Positions 27,810 to 37,803 of a stretch of DNA of 64,000 nucleotides are shown here, piece by piece. Under the pieces are notes generated by a model. The model searched no databases and was not told where the DNA came from. It saw only the letters and a program-made list of their open reading frames with translations. This DNA comes from Stenotrophomonas maltophilia (GTDB taxonomy: Bacteria > Pseudomonadota > Gammaproteobacteria > Xanthomonadales > Xanthomonadaceae). The DNA lies in contig NZ_NIVS01000007.1 of NCBI RefSeq assembly GCF_002205165.1, positions 1 to 64,000 on the forward strand. Reading direction: 5' to 3'. The stretch's first letter is position 1. The number at the start of each line of letters is the position of its first letter. A program made the position numbers and the translations under genes.

Positions 27810-28643
27810 TCAGCTGTTGCCGATCGCCGCCGGTTCCAACCCGTACCGTTCGGCGAAGCGCTTGTTGAAGCTGCCCAGCGAGCGGTAGCCCACGCGCGCT
27901 GCCACGGTCTTCAAGGGCAGCCGGGTGGTGTAGAGCAGGCTCATGGCATGTGCCAGCCGCGCATCGGTGATCAGCTCGCGCACGCTGGAGTGCTCGCTGG
28001 CCAACCGGCGCCGCAGGGTCGCACCGCTGAGCCCGAGCTGCGCTTCGAAATCGCGTGACTGCCAATCGCGCTCGGGCTGGGCGGCGATCAGATCGCGGAT
28101 GCGATCACCCACGCTGGGCTCGGGTGGAATCAGCAGGCTGCCATGCCCGCGCCGGCAGAACGCCACGGCCAGCGATGCCAGGGCCAAGCGTGCTTCGGTG
28201 TAGTGGCCGTGTTCCAGGGCCTGCCGCCACTGCAGCAGGGTCGCACCATGCTCGGCCAGGGGCAGCCGTGCCAGTGCATCACCGGCTTCGGGCAAGGGCT
28301 CGTTCCACAGCGCCCGGGCAGCGGTGAGTGCTTCGGCGCACATCGGCACGATCGCACTGAGGTACACCCCGCTGTGCGGATCGGGGATGTTCACCACATC
28401 GATGCGGCAGCGGCGCGTGATCAGAAACAGATCACCGGGTGCGAATTCCAGCGACTGCTGCGAGGTACGCACCTGCTTGCGCCCCTGCAGCAGGATCGCG
28501 AACTGCGGCTGCGGGATCTCCACCGAGGAGGCGCCATGCTCGCGGCGCGCGGTGATGCAGGCGTAGCCGTCCGCGCGCTGGCAGTCGGCCAGGCTGGCCA
28601 TTGTCGCCAGCAAGGACGTCGTCGTATCGATCGGTGCGGACAT
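27810..28643 (-). CDS. AraC family transcriptional regulator
   Basis: A 277-residue regulator with an N-terminal effector-binding domain of the AraC_N/cupin type (residues 20-150, including FAILLQGRKQVRTSQQSLEF and PGDLFLITRR). Two helix-turn-helix motifs follow at the C-terminus (LGLSGATLRRRLASEHSSVR and VAARVGYRSLGSFNKRFAERYG). It starts three bases after the stop of the VIT1-family gene and is therefore probably cotranscribed with it. Its targets could be that transporter or the metallo-beta-lactamase-fold protein that follows. Confidence 0.87.
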   Translation of the reverse strand: MSAPIDTTTSLLATMASLADCQRADGYACITARREHGASSVEIPQPQFAILLQGRKQVRTSQQSLEFAPGDLFLITRRCRIDVVNIPDPHSGVYLSAIVPMCAEALTAARALWNEPLPEAGDALARLPLAEHGATLLQWRQALEHGHYTEARLALASLAVAFCRRGHGSLLIPPEPSVGDRIRDLIAAQPERDWQSRDFEAQLGLSGATLRRRLASEHSSVRELITDARLAHAMSLLYTTRLPLKTVAARVGYRSLGSFNKRFAERYGLEPAAIGNS

Positions 28644-28646
28644 CGC

Positions 28647-29345
28647 TCAGCCTGCCACGTTGAACAGTTGCCCGACCAGCGCGGCGGCGGCCATCGCGAT
28701 CGCACCCCAGAAGGTGACGCGCAACGCGCCGCGCAGACGCGAAGCGCCGCCGGCATGCGCGGCCAGGGTGCCGGTCAGGCACAGCCCGAGCAGCGTTACC
28801 ACGGTGGTCGCCTGGCCGACCAGCGCATGTGGCGCAAGCAGGGCGGTGAGTACCGGCAATGCCGCACCACTGACGAAGGCGCCGGCCGAGGCCATCGCGG
28901 CCTGCATCGGGCGCGCGCGCAGTTCCTCGGTGATGCCCAGCTCATCGCGGGCATGCGCGCCGAGCGCGTCGTGCGCGGTGAGCTGGGTGGCCACCTCATG
29001 CGCCAGTTCGGGGCTCAGCCCGCGATGCCGGTAGATGGCCGCCAACTCTTCCAGTTCGCTGTGCGGGTCGTCGTGCAGTTCGCGCTTTTCCACCGCCAGG
29101 TCGGCCAGCTCGGTGTCGGCCTGGGACTGCACCGAGACATATTCACCTGCCGCCATCGACATCGCGCCGGCCACGGTCCCGGCGATGCCGGTGGCCAGGA
29201 TGGTCGAGGCCGAGGCGCCGCTGGCGGCGATGCCGACCACCAGGCCGGCCACCGAGACGATGCCGTCATTGGCGCCAAGCACGGCGGCGCGCAGCCAACC
29301 GACGCGGTCGGAGCGATGGACTTCCGGATGTCGGGATCGACTCAT
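28647..29345 (-). CDS. VIT1/CCC1 family transporter
   Basis: A 232-residue membrane protein of the vacuolar iron transporter family, which in eukaryotes moves Fe(II) or Mn(II). The opening LRAAVLGANDGIVSVAGLVVG is the family signature, and MSMAAGEYVSVQSQADTE is the second conserved helix. The cytoplasmic segment between helices 2 and 3 holds several Glu residues (EKRELHDDPHSELEELAAIY), as in the metal-binding domain of plant VIT1. Five transmembrane helices are expected. Likely metal export or storage at the inner membrane. First gene of the pair with the AraC regulator. Confidence 0.85.
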   Translation of the reverse strand: MSRSRHPEVHRSDRVGWLRAAVLGANDGIVSVAGLVVGIAASGASASTILATGIAGTVAGAMSMAAGEYVSVQSQADTELADLAVEKRELHDDPHSELEELAAIYRHRGLSPELAHEVATQLTAHDALGAHARDELGITEELRARPMQAAMASAGAFVSGAALPVLTALLAPHALVGQATTVVTLLGLCLTGTLAAHAGGASRLRGALRVTFWGAIAMAAAALVGQLFNVAG

Positions 29346-29552
29346 TGACCCAGTTTAGGGGCTCGCGACCGCCAGCGGCGGAATGACTCGCAGCCGCGGC
29401 GGGGGCGGCGCAGCGTCAAGCCCATGCCAGTAGGATGCTGAAAACCGTCACGGTGACACGACGGCAGGGGACGCCACGATATAGTGCGCCCTTGCGATGC
29501 GGGGGCGTGAACCCCACATCCCCGCCCTGACCAGAATTCTGCGAGCCTCCCC

Positions 29553-30917
29553 TTGTCGAGCCCCAGCCACGTCGCCGAGACGCCGATCACCGACCGTAAT
29601 GAACTGGTCGCCACGTTGGCCTCCGGGGAAAAGCCCAAGGCGCAGTGGCGCATCGGCACCGAGCACGAGAAGTTCGGCTTCCGCCTGGACGATCTGCGCC
29701 CGCCCACCTTCGATGGCGACCGCGGCATCGAAGCGCTGCTCAACGGCCTGACCCGCTTCGGCTGGGATCGGGTGCAGGAAGACGGCCGCACCATCGCACT
29801 GCTGCGCGACAACGCCTCGGTGACGCTGGAGCCGGCCGGCCAGCTGGAATTGTCCGGCGCGGCGTTGGAGACCATCCACCAGACCTGCGTGGAAACCGGC
29901 ACCCACCTCAACGAGGTGGCCCAGGTGGCAGGCGAGCTGCAGCTGGGCTTCCTCGGCATGGGCTTCCAGCCGAAGTGGACCCGCGATGAAATGCCGTGGA
30001 TGCCCAAGGGCCGCTACAAGATCATGCGCGAGTACATGCCCAAGGTCGGCACGCTCGGCCTGGACATGATGACCCGCACCTGCACGGTGCAGGTCAACCT
30101 GGATTACGCCACCGAAGCGGACATGGTGAAGAAGTTCCGGGTGTCGCTGGCGCTGCAGCCGATTGCCACGGCGCTGTTCGCCGATTCGCCGTTCACCGAA
30201 GGCGCGCCGAACGGCTACCAGAGCTACCGCTCGCATATCTGGACCGATACCGACAACGACCGCACCGGCATGCTCGACTTCGTGTTCGAGGACGGCTTCG
30301 GTTACGAGCGTTACGTGGACTACCTGCTCGATGTGCCGATGTATTTCTCCTACCGTGATGGCAAGTACCACGATGCCAGCGGCCAGAGCTTCCGCGATTT
30401 CATGGTCGGCAAGCTGCCGGTGCTGCCGGGCCAGCTGCCCACGCTGCGCGACTGGTCGGACCACATGACCACCGCCTTCCCCGAGGTGCGGCTGAAGAAG
30501 TACCTGGAAATGCGCGGCGCCGACGCCGGTCCGTGGAGCCGCCTGTGCGCGCTGCCCGCGTTCTGGGTGGGCCTGCTGTACGACGATGCCGCGCTGGATG
30601 CCGCGTGGGATCTGGTGCGTGATTTCAGTCTGGTCGAGCGCAATGTCCTGCGTGATGGCGTGCCGCGCCATGGGCTGAAGCTGCCGTTCCGCAACGGCAC
30701 CGTGCTGGACCTGTCGCGCGAGGCACTGAAGATCGCCGTGGCCGGCCTCAAGCGCCGCGCCGCGCGCAACGCCGACGGTCAGGACGAAAGCAAGTTCCTG
30801 GAGGTGCTGCAGGAGATCGTTGATTCCGGGTTGACCCCGGCGGACCGCAAGCTGGCGCTGTTCCATGGCGAGTGGGGCGGCAACATCGACCCGGTGTTCA
30901 AGGAATTCGCGTACTGA
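29553..30917 (+). CDS. gshA: Glutamate-cysteine ligase (plant/alpha-proteobacterial type)
   Basis: First step of glutathione synthesis: ATP-dependent joining of glutamate and cysteine. The 454 residues belong to the GCS2/plant-type class and not to the E. coli GshA class. Characteristic pieces are [12 protein letters not shown] near residue 33, [33 protein letters not shown] and [13 protein letters not shown]. The start is a TTG at 29553 giving [13 protein letters not shown]; no ATG exists before the conserved region. Convergent with the alcohol dehydrogenase across a bidirectional terminator. Its product feeds the glutathione-dependent formaldehyde operon some 4 kb downstream. Confidence 0.94.
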   Translation: MSSPSHVAETPITDRNELVATLASGEKPKAQWRIGTEHEKFGFRLDDLRPPTFDGDRGIEALLNGLTRFGWDRVQEDGRTIALLRDNASVTLEPAGQLELSGAALETIHQTCVETGTHLNEVAQVAGELQLGFLGMGFQPKWTRDEMPWMPKGRYKIMREYMPKVGTLGLDMMTRTCTVQVNLDYATEADMVKKFRVSLALQPIATALFADSPFTEGAPNGYQSYRSHIWTDTDNDRTGMLDFVFEDGFGYERYVDYLLDVPMYFSYRDGKYHDASGQSFRDFMVGKLPVLPGQLPTLRDWSDHMTTAFPEVRLKKYLEMRGADAGPWSRLCALPAFWVGLLYDDAALDAAWDLVRDFSLVERNVLRDGVPRHGLKLPFRNGTVLDLSREALKIAVAGLKRRAARNADGQDESKFLEVLQEIVDSGLTPADRKLALFHGEWGGNIDPVFKEFAY

Positions 30918-30937
30918 TCCGCGTACGCATCGGCAAC

Positions 30938-30966
30938 AAAAAAACCCCGGCATTGCCGGGGTTTTT
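30938..30966. terminator. Bidirectional intrinsic terminator
   Basis: Stem CCCCGGC-ATT-GCCGGGG flanked by A-run on the left and T-run on the right, between the convergent gshA and alcohol dehydrogenase genes; it can end both transcripts. Confidence 0.95.
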
Positions 30967-30986
30967 CATGTGTGGCTGCGCCGGAA

Positions 30987-32045
30987 TCAGGCCGCCTTTT
31001 CCAGCGTGCCCATGTCGATCACGAAGCGGTAGCGCACATCGTTCCTGGCCATGCGCTCCCAGGCCTCGTTGACGGTCTTGATATCGATCACTTCCACATC
31101 GCTGACGATGTTGTGCTCGGCACAGAAGTCCATCATCTCCTGCGTTTCGGCCATGCCGCCGATCGCCGAGCCGGTGATGTGCTTGCGGCCGAACATCATC
31201 GCAGCGCCCATCAACGGCGGCTCCAGCTCGGTCAACACGCCGACCAGGCACATCGTCGCATCGCGCTTGAGCAGGGACATGTACGGGTTGGTGTCGTGGC
31301 TGACCGGAATGGTGTTGAGCAGGAAATCGAAGCTGCCGGCATGCGCCTTCATCTGCGCCGGGTCGCGCGAGACCAGCACTTCATCGGCGCCCAGGCGCTT
31401 GGCATCGGCGCCCTTCTCCGGGGTGGTGGTGATCATCACCACGGTGGCGCCCATCGCCTTGGCGAACTTCACGCCCATGTGGCCCAGCCCGCCCAGGCCG
31501 ATGACGCCGACCTTCTGGCCGGGGCCGACCTTCCAATGGCGCAGCGGCGAGTAGGTGGTGATGCCGGCGCACAGCAGCGGCGCGGCGGCCTTGAGGTCCA
31601 GCGTGTCGGACACTTTCACCACGAAGCGCTGCTCGACCACGATGTGGTCGGAGTAGCCGCCGAAGGTCGGCTGGCCGCTCTCGCGCTCGGTGCTGTTATA
31701 GGTGAAGGTCGCGCCCTTCTCGCAGTACTGCTCCAGATCTTCATCGCAGGCTGCGCAGTGGCGGCAGGAATCGACCATGCAGCCGACGCCGGCGAAATCG
31801 CCGATCTTGAAGCGGGTGACGTTGGCACCGACCTCGGTCACGCGGCCGATGATCTCGTGGCCGGGCACCATCGGGAACTTGGAGCCACCCCAGTCGTCGC
31901 GGGCCTGGTGCAGATCGGAGTGGCAGATGCCACTGAAGAGAATCTCGATGCGCACGTCATCGGGACCAGCCGGGCGGCGTTCGAAAGAGAACGGCACCAG
32001 CGGCGCGGTCTGGTCGTGCACCGCATAACCATGGGCGAGGGACAT
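30987..32045 (-). CDS. NAD(P)-dependent zinc alcohol dehydrogenase (YahK/CAD-like)
   Basis: Medium-chain dehydrogenase/reductase of 352 residues, of the cinnamyl-alcohol-dehydrogenase/YahK group that mostly reduces aldehydes with NADPH. Catalytic zinc ligands are in ILFSGICHSDLHQ and VPGHEIIGRV; the structural zinc site is CRHCAACDEDLEQYC. The Rossmann motif is GLGGLGHMG. YNSTERESGQPTFGGYSDHIV is characteristic of the YahK subfamily. AAGGA lies eight bases before the ATG. A LysR gene is divergent and is the probable regulator. Confidence 0.92.
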   Translation of the reverse strand: MSLAHGYAVHDQTAPLVPFSFERRPAGPDDVRIEILFSGICHSDLHQARDDWGGSKFPMVPGHEIIGRVTEVGANVTRFKIGDFAGVGCMVDSCRHCAACDEDLEQYCEKGATFTYNSTERESGQPTFGGYSDHIVVEQRFVVKVSDTLDLKAAAPLLCAGITTYSPLRHWKVGPGQKVGVIGLGGLGHMGVKFAKAMGATVVMITTTPEKGADAKRLGADEVLVSRDPAQMKAHAGSFDFLLNTIPVSHDTNPYMSLLKRDATMCLVGVLTELEPPLMGAAMMFGRKHITGSAIGGMAETQEMMDFCAEHNIVSDVEVIDIKTVNEAWERMARNDVRYRFVIDMGTLEKAA

Positions 32046-32151
32046 GGGGAATCCTTGGCAGGTTTGTAGAAAGGCGCTTTACAATACGCCCCGATCCCGT
32101 GCACAAAAAGTCAGGATATCGGCATGATTCATCAAGTGAAACGGGATAATC

Positions 32152-33036
32152 ATGGCGACTGACAACCTGACCCATCTGGCCGCCTTCGCCGCCGTGGCCC
32201 GCCACCGCAGCTTCCGCAAGGCCGGTGCGGAGCTGGCGCTGTCCACCTCGGCGGTCAGCTATGCGATCCGCGCACTCGAAGAGCGCCTGGGCGTGGGGTT
32301 GTTCCACCGCACCACCCGTAGCGTCGCCCTTACCGAAGCCGGCCAGCGCCTGTTGGAACGGCTGCAGCCCGCGCTGGGGCAGGTGCATGACGCGCTGGAA
32401 GAGATGAATCACTTCCGTGCCGCGCCCGCCGGCCTGCTGCGGATCAACGCCACCCGCGCCGCCGTCCAGACCCAGCTGGGCCCGCGCCTGGCGAAGTTCC
32501 TGCTGGCCCACCCGGATGTGCGCCTGGAACTGGCCCAGGACGACGGTCTGGTCGATATCGTGGCCGGTGGCTACGACGCCGGTGTGCGCCTGCACGAATC
32601 GGTACCCGAAGACATGGTTGCGGTGCCGCTGGGGCCCGCACTGCGTGGGTTGATCGTGGGGGCACCGTCGTATCTGGAGGGGCGCGAGATACCGCAGCAT
32701 CCGCGCGATCTGATCCAGCATGAGTGCGTACGCTTCCGCTTCGCCAGCGGCCATCTTTACAAGTGGCAGTTCGAACGCGATGGCCAGGCGCTGGAGATCG
32801 ACGTGCCCGGGCGCCTCACGTTGGGTGATCAGAACACGATCCTGCAGGCGGTGGTCGACGGGTTGGGGCTGGCCTACGTGCTGGAAGATTCCGCGCGCCC
32901 GTATCTGGACGACGGCCGGTTGGTCGCGGTGCTGGAGGACTGGAGCGAGCCGTTCGCGGGCTTTGCGGTGTATTACCCGCGGCAGCGGCAGATGTCCTCG
33001 GCGCTGCGGGCGTTCATTGATCTGTTGCGGGGGTAA
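32152..33036 (+). CDS. LysR family transcriptional regulator
   Basis: A 294-residue regulator. The N-terminal winged helix spans residues 5-65 (FAAVARHRSFRKAGAELALS, SAVSYAIRALEERLGVGLFH, LTEAGQRLLERL). The C-terminal periplasmic-binding-like effector domain includes INATRAAVQTQLGPRLAKFL and GYDAGVRLHESVPEDMVAVP, the form seen in DsdC/GcvA-like and AaeR-like regulators. It is divergent from the alcohol dehydrogenase with 106 nt between starts, the standard layout for control of the neighbour. No clear Shine-Dalgarno before the ATG. Confidence 0.9.
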   Translation: MATDNLTHLAAFAAVARHRSFRKAGAELALSTSAVSYAIRALEERLGVGLFHRTTRSVALTEAGQRLLERLQPALGQVHDALEEMNHFRAAPAGLLRINATRAAVQTQLGPRLAKFLLAHPDVRLELAQDDGLVDIVAGGYDAGVRLHESVPEDMVAVPLGPALRGLIVGAPSYLEGREIPQHPRDLIQHECVRFRFASGHLYKWQFERDGQALEIDVPGRLTLGDQNTILQAVVDGLGLAYVLEDSARPYLDDGRLVAVLEDWSEPFAGFAVYYPRQRQMSSALRAFIDLLRG

Positions 33037-33157
33037 TCCGCTGGAAAGCGCCTGCACTGGCGGCACGCCGCCGGGTTGGGTAGGCTGATTCCTGCGAGCG
33101 GAGGTCTCGCTGGCCCTGCAACGATCACATCGCGGTATGACCAAAAGGAGACACGAC

Positions 33158-33541
33158 GTGGAAGGGATGCATTCTCGACATCTGTTCAACCTGCTCATTT
33201 CCTGGGTAACGGCCTACTTCGTCGCCATCGGCGCCCTGGTGCTGGTCTGCGTGGCAGTGACCCTCGCCATGATGACCGGCGCCGGTTGGGCGGTCATCGT
33301 GGCCGCCGGTCTGCTGGCGGCAGCGCCCGCCGTGGCGCTGCCATTCTCCCGGCGTGTCGCCAAATGGCTGCTGTTGCTGGCCTATACCGGGCTGGCCGCC
33401 GCCTTCGTGTGGCTTGCGTTCTGGCCACGGGCCGGAGAGGCATCGGTGCCCTTGATCAAGGGGGTCGTGGTGGCGTTTGCCGCCCTGCTGGTGATCCGGC
33501 TGTTGCTGGCTTGGCGGAACGACCGCAGGCAGAAGCGCTGA
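33158..33541 (+). CDS. Small membrane protein, unknown
   Basis: A 127-residue protein with four predicted transmembrane helices (LFNLLISWVTAYFVAIGALV, a second from about residue 38, WLLLLAYTGLAAAFVWLAFW, and VVVAFAALLVIRLLL) and a basic tail. No family recognised. A good AAGGAG at 33145-33150 is seven bases before GTG 33158, and this decides the start; an ATG at 33137 precedes the ribosome site and ATG 33167 is too close. It stands alone after the LysR gene. Confidence 0.65.
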   Translation: MEGMHSRHLFNLLISWVTAYFVAIGALVLVCVAVTLAMMTGAGWAVIVAAGLLAAAPAVALPFSRRVAKWLLLLAYTGLAAAFVWLAFWPRAGEASVPLIKGVVVAFAALLVIRLLLAWRNDRRQKR

Positions 33542-33798
33542 GCCTCACGACGTGCTGTCGAGCAGGCTTCGATAGACGAATGGCGGAAGCTCCGGCCGGC
33601 GTGCGTTGGAGTGGTTTCATCCTTGATGTGAGTTGATCCCCTCCTATCACTGCTACCACTCCCGTAAGGGCGTCATCGCTCAGATACCGCCACGCGCACG
33701 GGGCGTGGCTCCATCCTTGTCGTTGTGCTGCATCGGATACCCAATCGCCCGCGGATGGGTGGCAACCATCTAGGCATGCTTGGGCGGAAGAGTCCATT
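33542..33798. other. Intergenic stretch, nothing recognised
   Basis: 257 nt between two unrelated membrane protein genes. I find no gene, strong terminator or repeat here apart from a short CCACGC/GCGTGG inverted repeat near 33690-33708. Confidence 0.4.
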
Positions 33799-34617
33799 TC
33801 ATGTGGTGGCAGAAGTGGCAAGTCGATCAAGGTGCTTGAGCAGACGTTTCGCTGCGTAGGCTTGGCGGATGTCTCCCATCAACGCCCAAGCAAGAACGGC
33901 GCCTCCAAAAGCAATGATGGCAAACATCCATCGTTGCGGGCGCAAGGTTTCAGCCACGTACTTTGGCAGAGTAGGATCTGCCAGGATCTCGCAGAGCGCT
34001 TCTTTCTCGGATTCAATGAGGCCGTTCTTCTCCGCCCCTTCGGATGAACAGGTTCTCAATGTAAGTAGACCCTCGCGGCTGCTAATGAAGCTGTTGCGCA
34101 ATGTTTGCGCTGAGGTCGGTGAGAGTTTTATCCACGTACCGGTATCTTTGAGGCTCACCACTACTCCCTTCGATGCGATCGAAATCGCGAAAGAAAGCAT
34201 GGTGATCAGAGCTGCCAGTAGGCACAGGCCGACTAAAAACTCTCTCACACGTCCAGGTAGTTTTTCCCTTTTGATGTTCAGCGAGTTGTGATCGAAATAA
34301 ACGCCTGATGCCCTGATTTCCTCGGTAGGAACGTTGTGCTCTGTGCAGAACCTGATGAGCGATTTTGCGTCCGCAAGAGTGCGGCATTGAATGTTCTCGA
34401 AGTATCGATACGACATCAGATTTGATCGTTCATTCAAGTAAGCATCGATTTCGGGATCGGATGCCAGCTTCTTGCTGTGGAAAAGATGCCAAAGCCGCAC
34501 CCTTATCAGGTGAGCCGAGCGAGTGCGGGAGCTGATCGTGATGCAGGCCAGTACAACCGCCAGCCCGCCCACGACCATCGGAACTGCCGGCAACGCAGAT
34601 ACCACTTGATTCAACAT
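33799..34617 (-). CDS. Hypothetical membrane protein, AT-rich
   Basis: A 272-residue protein with three likely transmembrane helices: residues about 9-28, 128-150 and 230-250. Between the first two is a soluble region with SYRYFENIQCRTLADAKSLI and a charged segment; between the last two is a likely extracytoplasmic loop with two cysteines (LRTCSSEGAEKNG, EALCEIL) that could form a disulfide. It may belong to one of the unnamed DUF families of Xanthomonadaceae, but I cannot name it with confidence. GC content is visibly lower than the neighbours, as if acquired. GGAG lies ten bases before the ATG. Confidence 0.65.
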   Translation of the reverse strand: MLNQVVSALPAVPMVVGGLAVVLACITISSRTRSAHLIRVRLWHLFHSKKLASDPEIDAYLNERSNLMSYRYFENIQCRTLADAKSLIRFCTEHNVPTEEIRASGVYFDHNSLNIKREKLPGRVREFLVGLCLLAALITMLSFAISIASKGVVVSLKDTGTWIKLSPTSAQTLRNSFISSREGLLTLRTCSSEGAEKNGLIESEKEALCEILADPTLPKYVAETLRPQRWMFAIIAFGGAVLAWALMGDIRQAYAAKRLLKHLDRLATSATT

Positions 34618-34800
34618 GAAGCGCGATCTCCAGTGATGAGATGAATCGATGTTGAACTAACGATGTTGCATTAATTGAGACTTAACGCCCATATCTACTA
34701 CGAACAGTGTCGGGTTCGGCACTACGTTGTCGGTTAGCCGTTGGTGGGCAATCCCAAGTCCGTGAAGCCCGTTACAGCTCCAGCCTCTGCAGCGATCCTG
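34618..34800. other. Intergenic, AT-richer
   Basis: Divergent control region between the AT-rich membrane protein and frmR. Apart from the FrmR operator at its right end no element is clear; no gene is seen. Confidence 0.4.
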
Positions 34801-34821
34801 TATACTCACCCCCAGTATAGT
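34801..34821 (+). promoter_or_regulatory. FrmR operator and -10 of the formaldehyde operon
   Basis: TATACT-N7-AGTATA with a CCCCC core: the TACT / run of C or G / AGTA design bound by CsoR-RcnR-FrmR family repressors. A -10-like TATAGT (34816-34821) overlaps its right arm, so repressor binding would block the promoter. It lies 17 nt before the frmR start. Confidence 0.8.
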
Positions 34822-34837
34822 TAACCGGTCTCAACCG

Positions 34838-36278
<1,441 letters not shown>

Positions 36279-36326
36279 GTCACTGCGGGCGGCGCGTGAT
36301 CCGCGCTGCCCCTATGGAGAATCACC

Positions 36327-37157
36327 ATGGAACGCATCGAACACCGCGCCGCGTCCGGCGGTTGGCAGGACGTGTACCGCCACACTTCGCAGGTGCTGGG
36401 CTGCGACATGAACGTCGCCGTGTATCTGCCGCCGCAGGCCGCCACGCAGAAGCTGCCGGTGCTGTACTGGCTCAGTGGGCTGACCTGCAACGAGCAGAAC
36501 TTCATCACCAAGGCGGGTGCGCAGCGCTACGCCGCCGAGCATGGCGTGATCCTGGTCGCGCCGGATACCAGCCCGCGCGGCGATGACGTCGCCGATGCCG
36601 AGGGCTATGACCTGGGCAAGGGCGCCGGTTTCTATCTCAACGCCACCGAGCAGCCGTGGGCGGCGCACTACCGCATGTACGACTACGTGGTGGAGGAACT
36701 GCCGGCGTTGATCGAGGCGCACTTCCCGACCACCGGCGCACGCAGCATCAGCGGCCACTCGATGGGCGGCCATGGTGCGCTGGTGATCGCCCTGAAGAAC
36801 CCCGGCCGCTACAGGAGTGTGTCGGCGTTTTCGCCCATCGTCGCGCCGACGCGCGTGCCGTGGGGCCAGAAGGCCTTCACCGCTTATCTGGGTGAGGATC
36901 GCGCCAGCTGGGCGGCGTGGGATGCCAGCGAGCTGGTTGCCGGTGCCGCCGAGCGGCTGCCGTTGCTGGTCGACCAGGGCGGTGGCGATGAGTTCCTCGA
37001 CAACCAGCTGCAGCCGCAGTGGCTGCAGGCGGCCTGCACCGCGGCCGGTCACCCGCTGACCCTGCGCCTGCAGCCTGGTTACGACCACAGCTATTACTTC
37101 ATCAGCAGCTTCATCGGCGAGCACATCGCGCATCACGCCAAGGCGTTGTGCGGCTGA
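36327..37157 (+). CDS. fghA: S-formylglutathione hydrolase
   Basis: Hydrolyses S-formylglutathione to formate and glutathione, finishing formaldehyde detoxification. The 276 residues show the esterase D family: PVLYWLSGLTCNEQNFITKAG with the oxyanion region, Ser145 in SGHSMGGHGAL, an aspartate in LLVDQGGGDEFLDNQL, and the histidine in PGYDHSYYFISSFI. GGAGA is seven bases before the ATG. It follows frmA by 48 nt. The last gene of the operon. Confidence 0.96.
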   Translation: MERIEHRAASGGWQDVYRHTSQVLGCDMNVAVYLPPQAATQKLPVLYWLSGLTCNEQNFITKAGAQRYAAEHGVILVAPDTSPRGDDVADAEGYDLGKGAGFYLNATEQPWAAHYRMYDYVVEELPALIEAHFPTTGARSISGHSMGGHGALVIALKNPGRYRSVSAFSPIVAPTRVPWGQKAFTAYLGEDRASWAAWDASELVAGAAERLPLLVDQGGGDEFLDNQLQPQWLQAACTAAGHPLTLRLQPGYDHSYYFISSFIGEHIAHHAKALCG

Positions 37158-37208
37158 GCGCACCGGTCGACCATCCGCTGGGCAGCTGCCCGGCAGGGTG
37201 GCACGCGC

Positions 37209-37655
37209 TCAGGCATCGCCGCCGCGCACCTCCACCAGCACCGGGCAGGGCGCGTGATCCACTGTCCATTGCCCGACCGAGCGGTCCAGCAGGCGTTCCA
37301 TCCGCGACAGGTGGCGGTGGCCGATGACGATCAGGTCGCAGCCGTGCTGGCGGGCGTAGTCGCAGATCACCTCGGCCGGCTCGCCGGCGGGGTGGTGGCC
37401 GATGCCATCGATGCCGCGCTCGCGCAGGCTGCCCAGCGCGGTGGCCAGCAGACGCTCGGCCTGGTGGACCTGATCATCGGCGGCCGGGTATTCGGCATGG
37501 TCGGCACGCGGTACGTCATCGGCCAGCGCGAAGGCGGGATCCAGCACGCACAGCAGGTGCAGGCGCGAGGCAGGGCCGGCCAGCGATCCGGCCAGTGCCA
37601 GGACCTGTGCGTGCTGCGGGCCGCCATTGATGGCCACTAGAATCTTGGTGAACAT
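37209..37655 (-). CDS. Universal stress protein (UspA family)
   Basis: A 148-residue single-domain Usp. MFTKILVAINGGPQHAQVLALA is the standard first strand and helix. The C-terminal part, CDLIVIGHRHLSRMERLLD and then RSVGQWTVDHAPCPVLVEV, is the nucleotide-loop region, but the second glycine of the G-2X-G-9X-G(S/T) ATP motif is histidine, so ATP binding may be weak or absent. The start was placed at ATG 37655; ATG 37661, two codons earlier, is possible. Converges on fghA and is divergent from the LysR gene. Confidence 0.85.
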   Translation of the reverse strand: MFTKILVAINGGPQHAQVLALAGSLAGPASRLHLLCVLDPAFALADDVPRADHAEYPAADDQVHQAERLLATALGSLRERGIDGIGHHPAGEPAEVICDYARQHGCDLIVIGHRHLSRMERLLDRSVGQWTVDHAPCPVLVEVRGGDA

Positions 37656-37731
37656 CGGCATTCTCGGGAGAAGGGCCGCTAGGGTCGCCCACTGCCTGCG
37701 CTGGACCCATGCCGTGCGCCGCAGGCGAGCA

Positions 37732-37746
37732 GTGCGTATAACGCAC
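37732..37746. promoter_or_regulatory. T-N11-A palindrome, probable LysR box
   Basis: GTGCGT-ATA-ACGCAC is a perfect palindrome with the T-N11-A spacing recognised by LysR proteins. It lies 58 nt upstream of the LysR gene and 77 nt upstream of the divergent stress-protein gene, and contains a -10-like TATAAC. Confidence 0.6.
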
Positions 37747-37803
37747 GAATAGGGGGTTTGGATTGCAGTAAAGTCACCGCCACACGTTGAAGGTGATACT
37801 GCC

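Noticed and set aside
32046..32151. LysR box between the alcohol dehydrogenase and its LysR gene
   Set aside because: Only a widely spaced ATCCCGT/ACGGGAT repeat is seen; no convincing T-N11-A palindrome.
33456..33830. 124-codon minus-strand frame covering the gap at 33542-33798
   Set aside because: No ribosome site, no motif, and it overlaps ends of two better genes; left as an intergenic stretch.
34618..34837. Possible tRNA or attachment site next to the AT-rich gene
   Set aside because: I could not find a cloverleaf or direct repeats around the island, so integration by an element is not supported.
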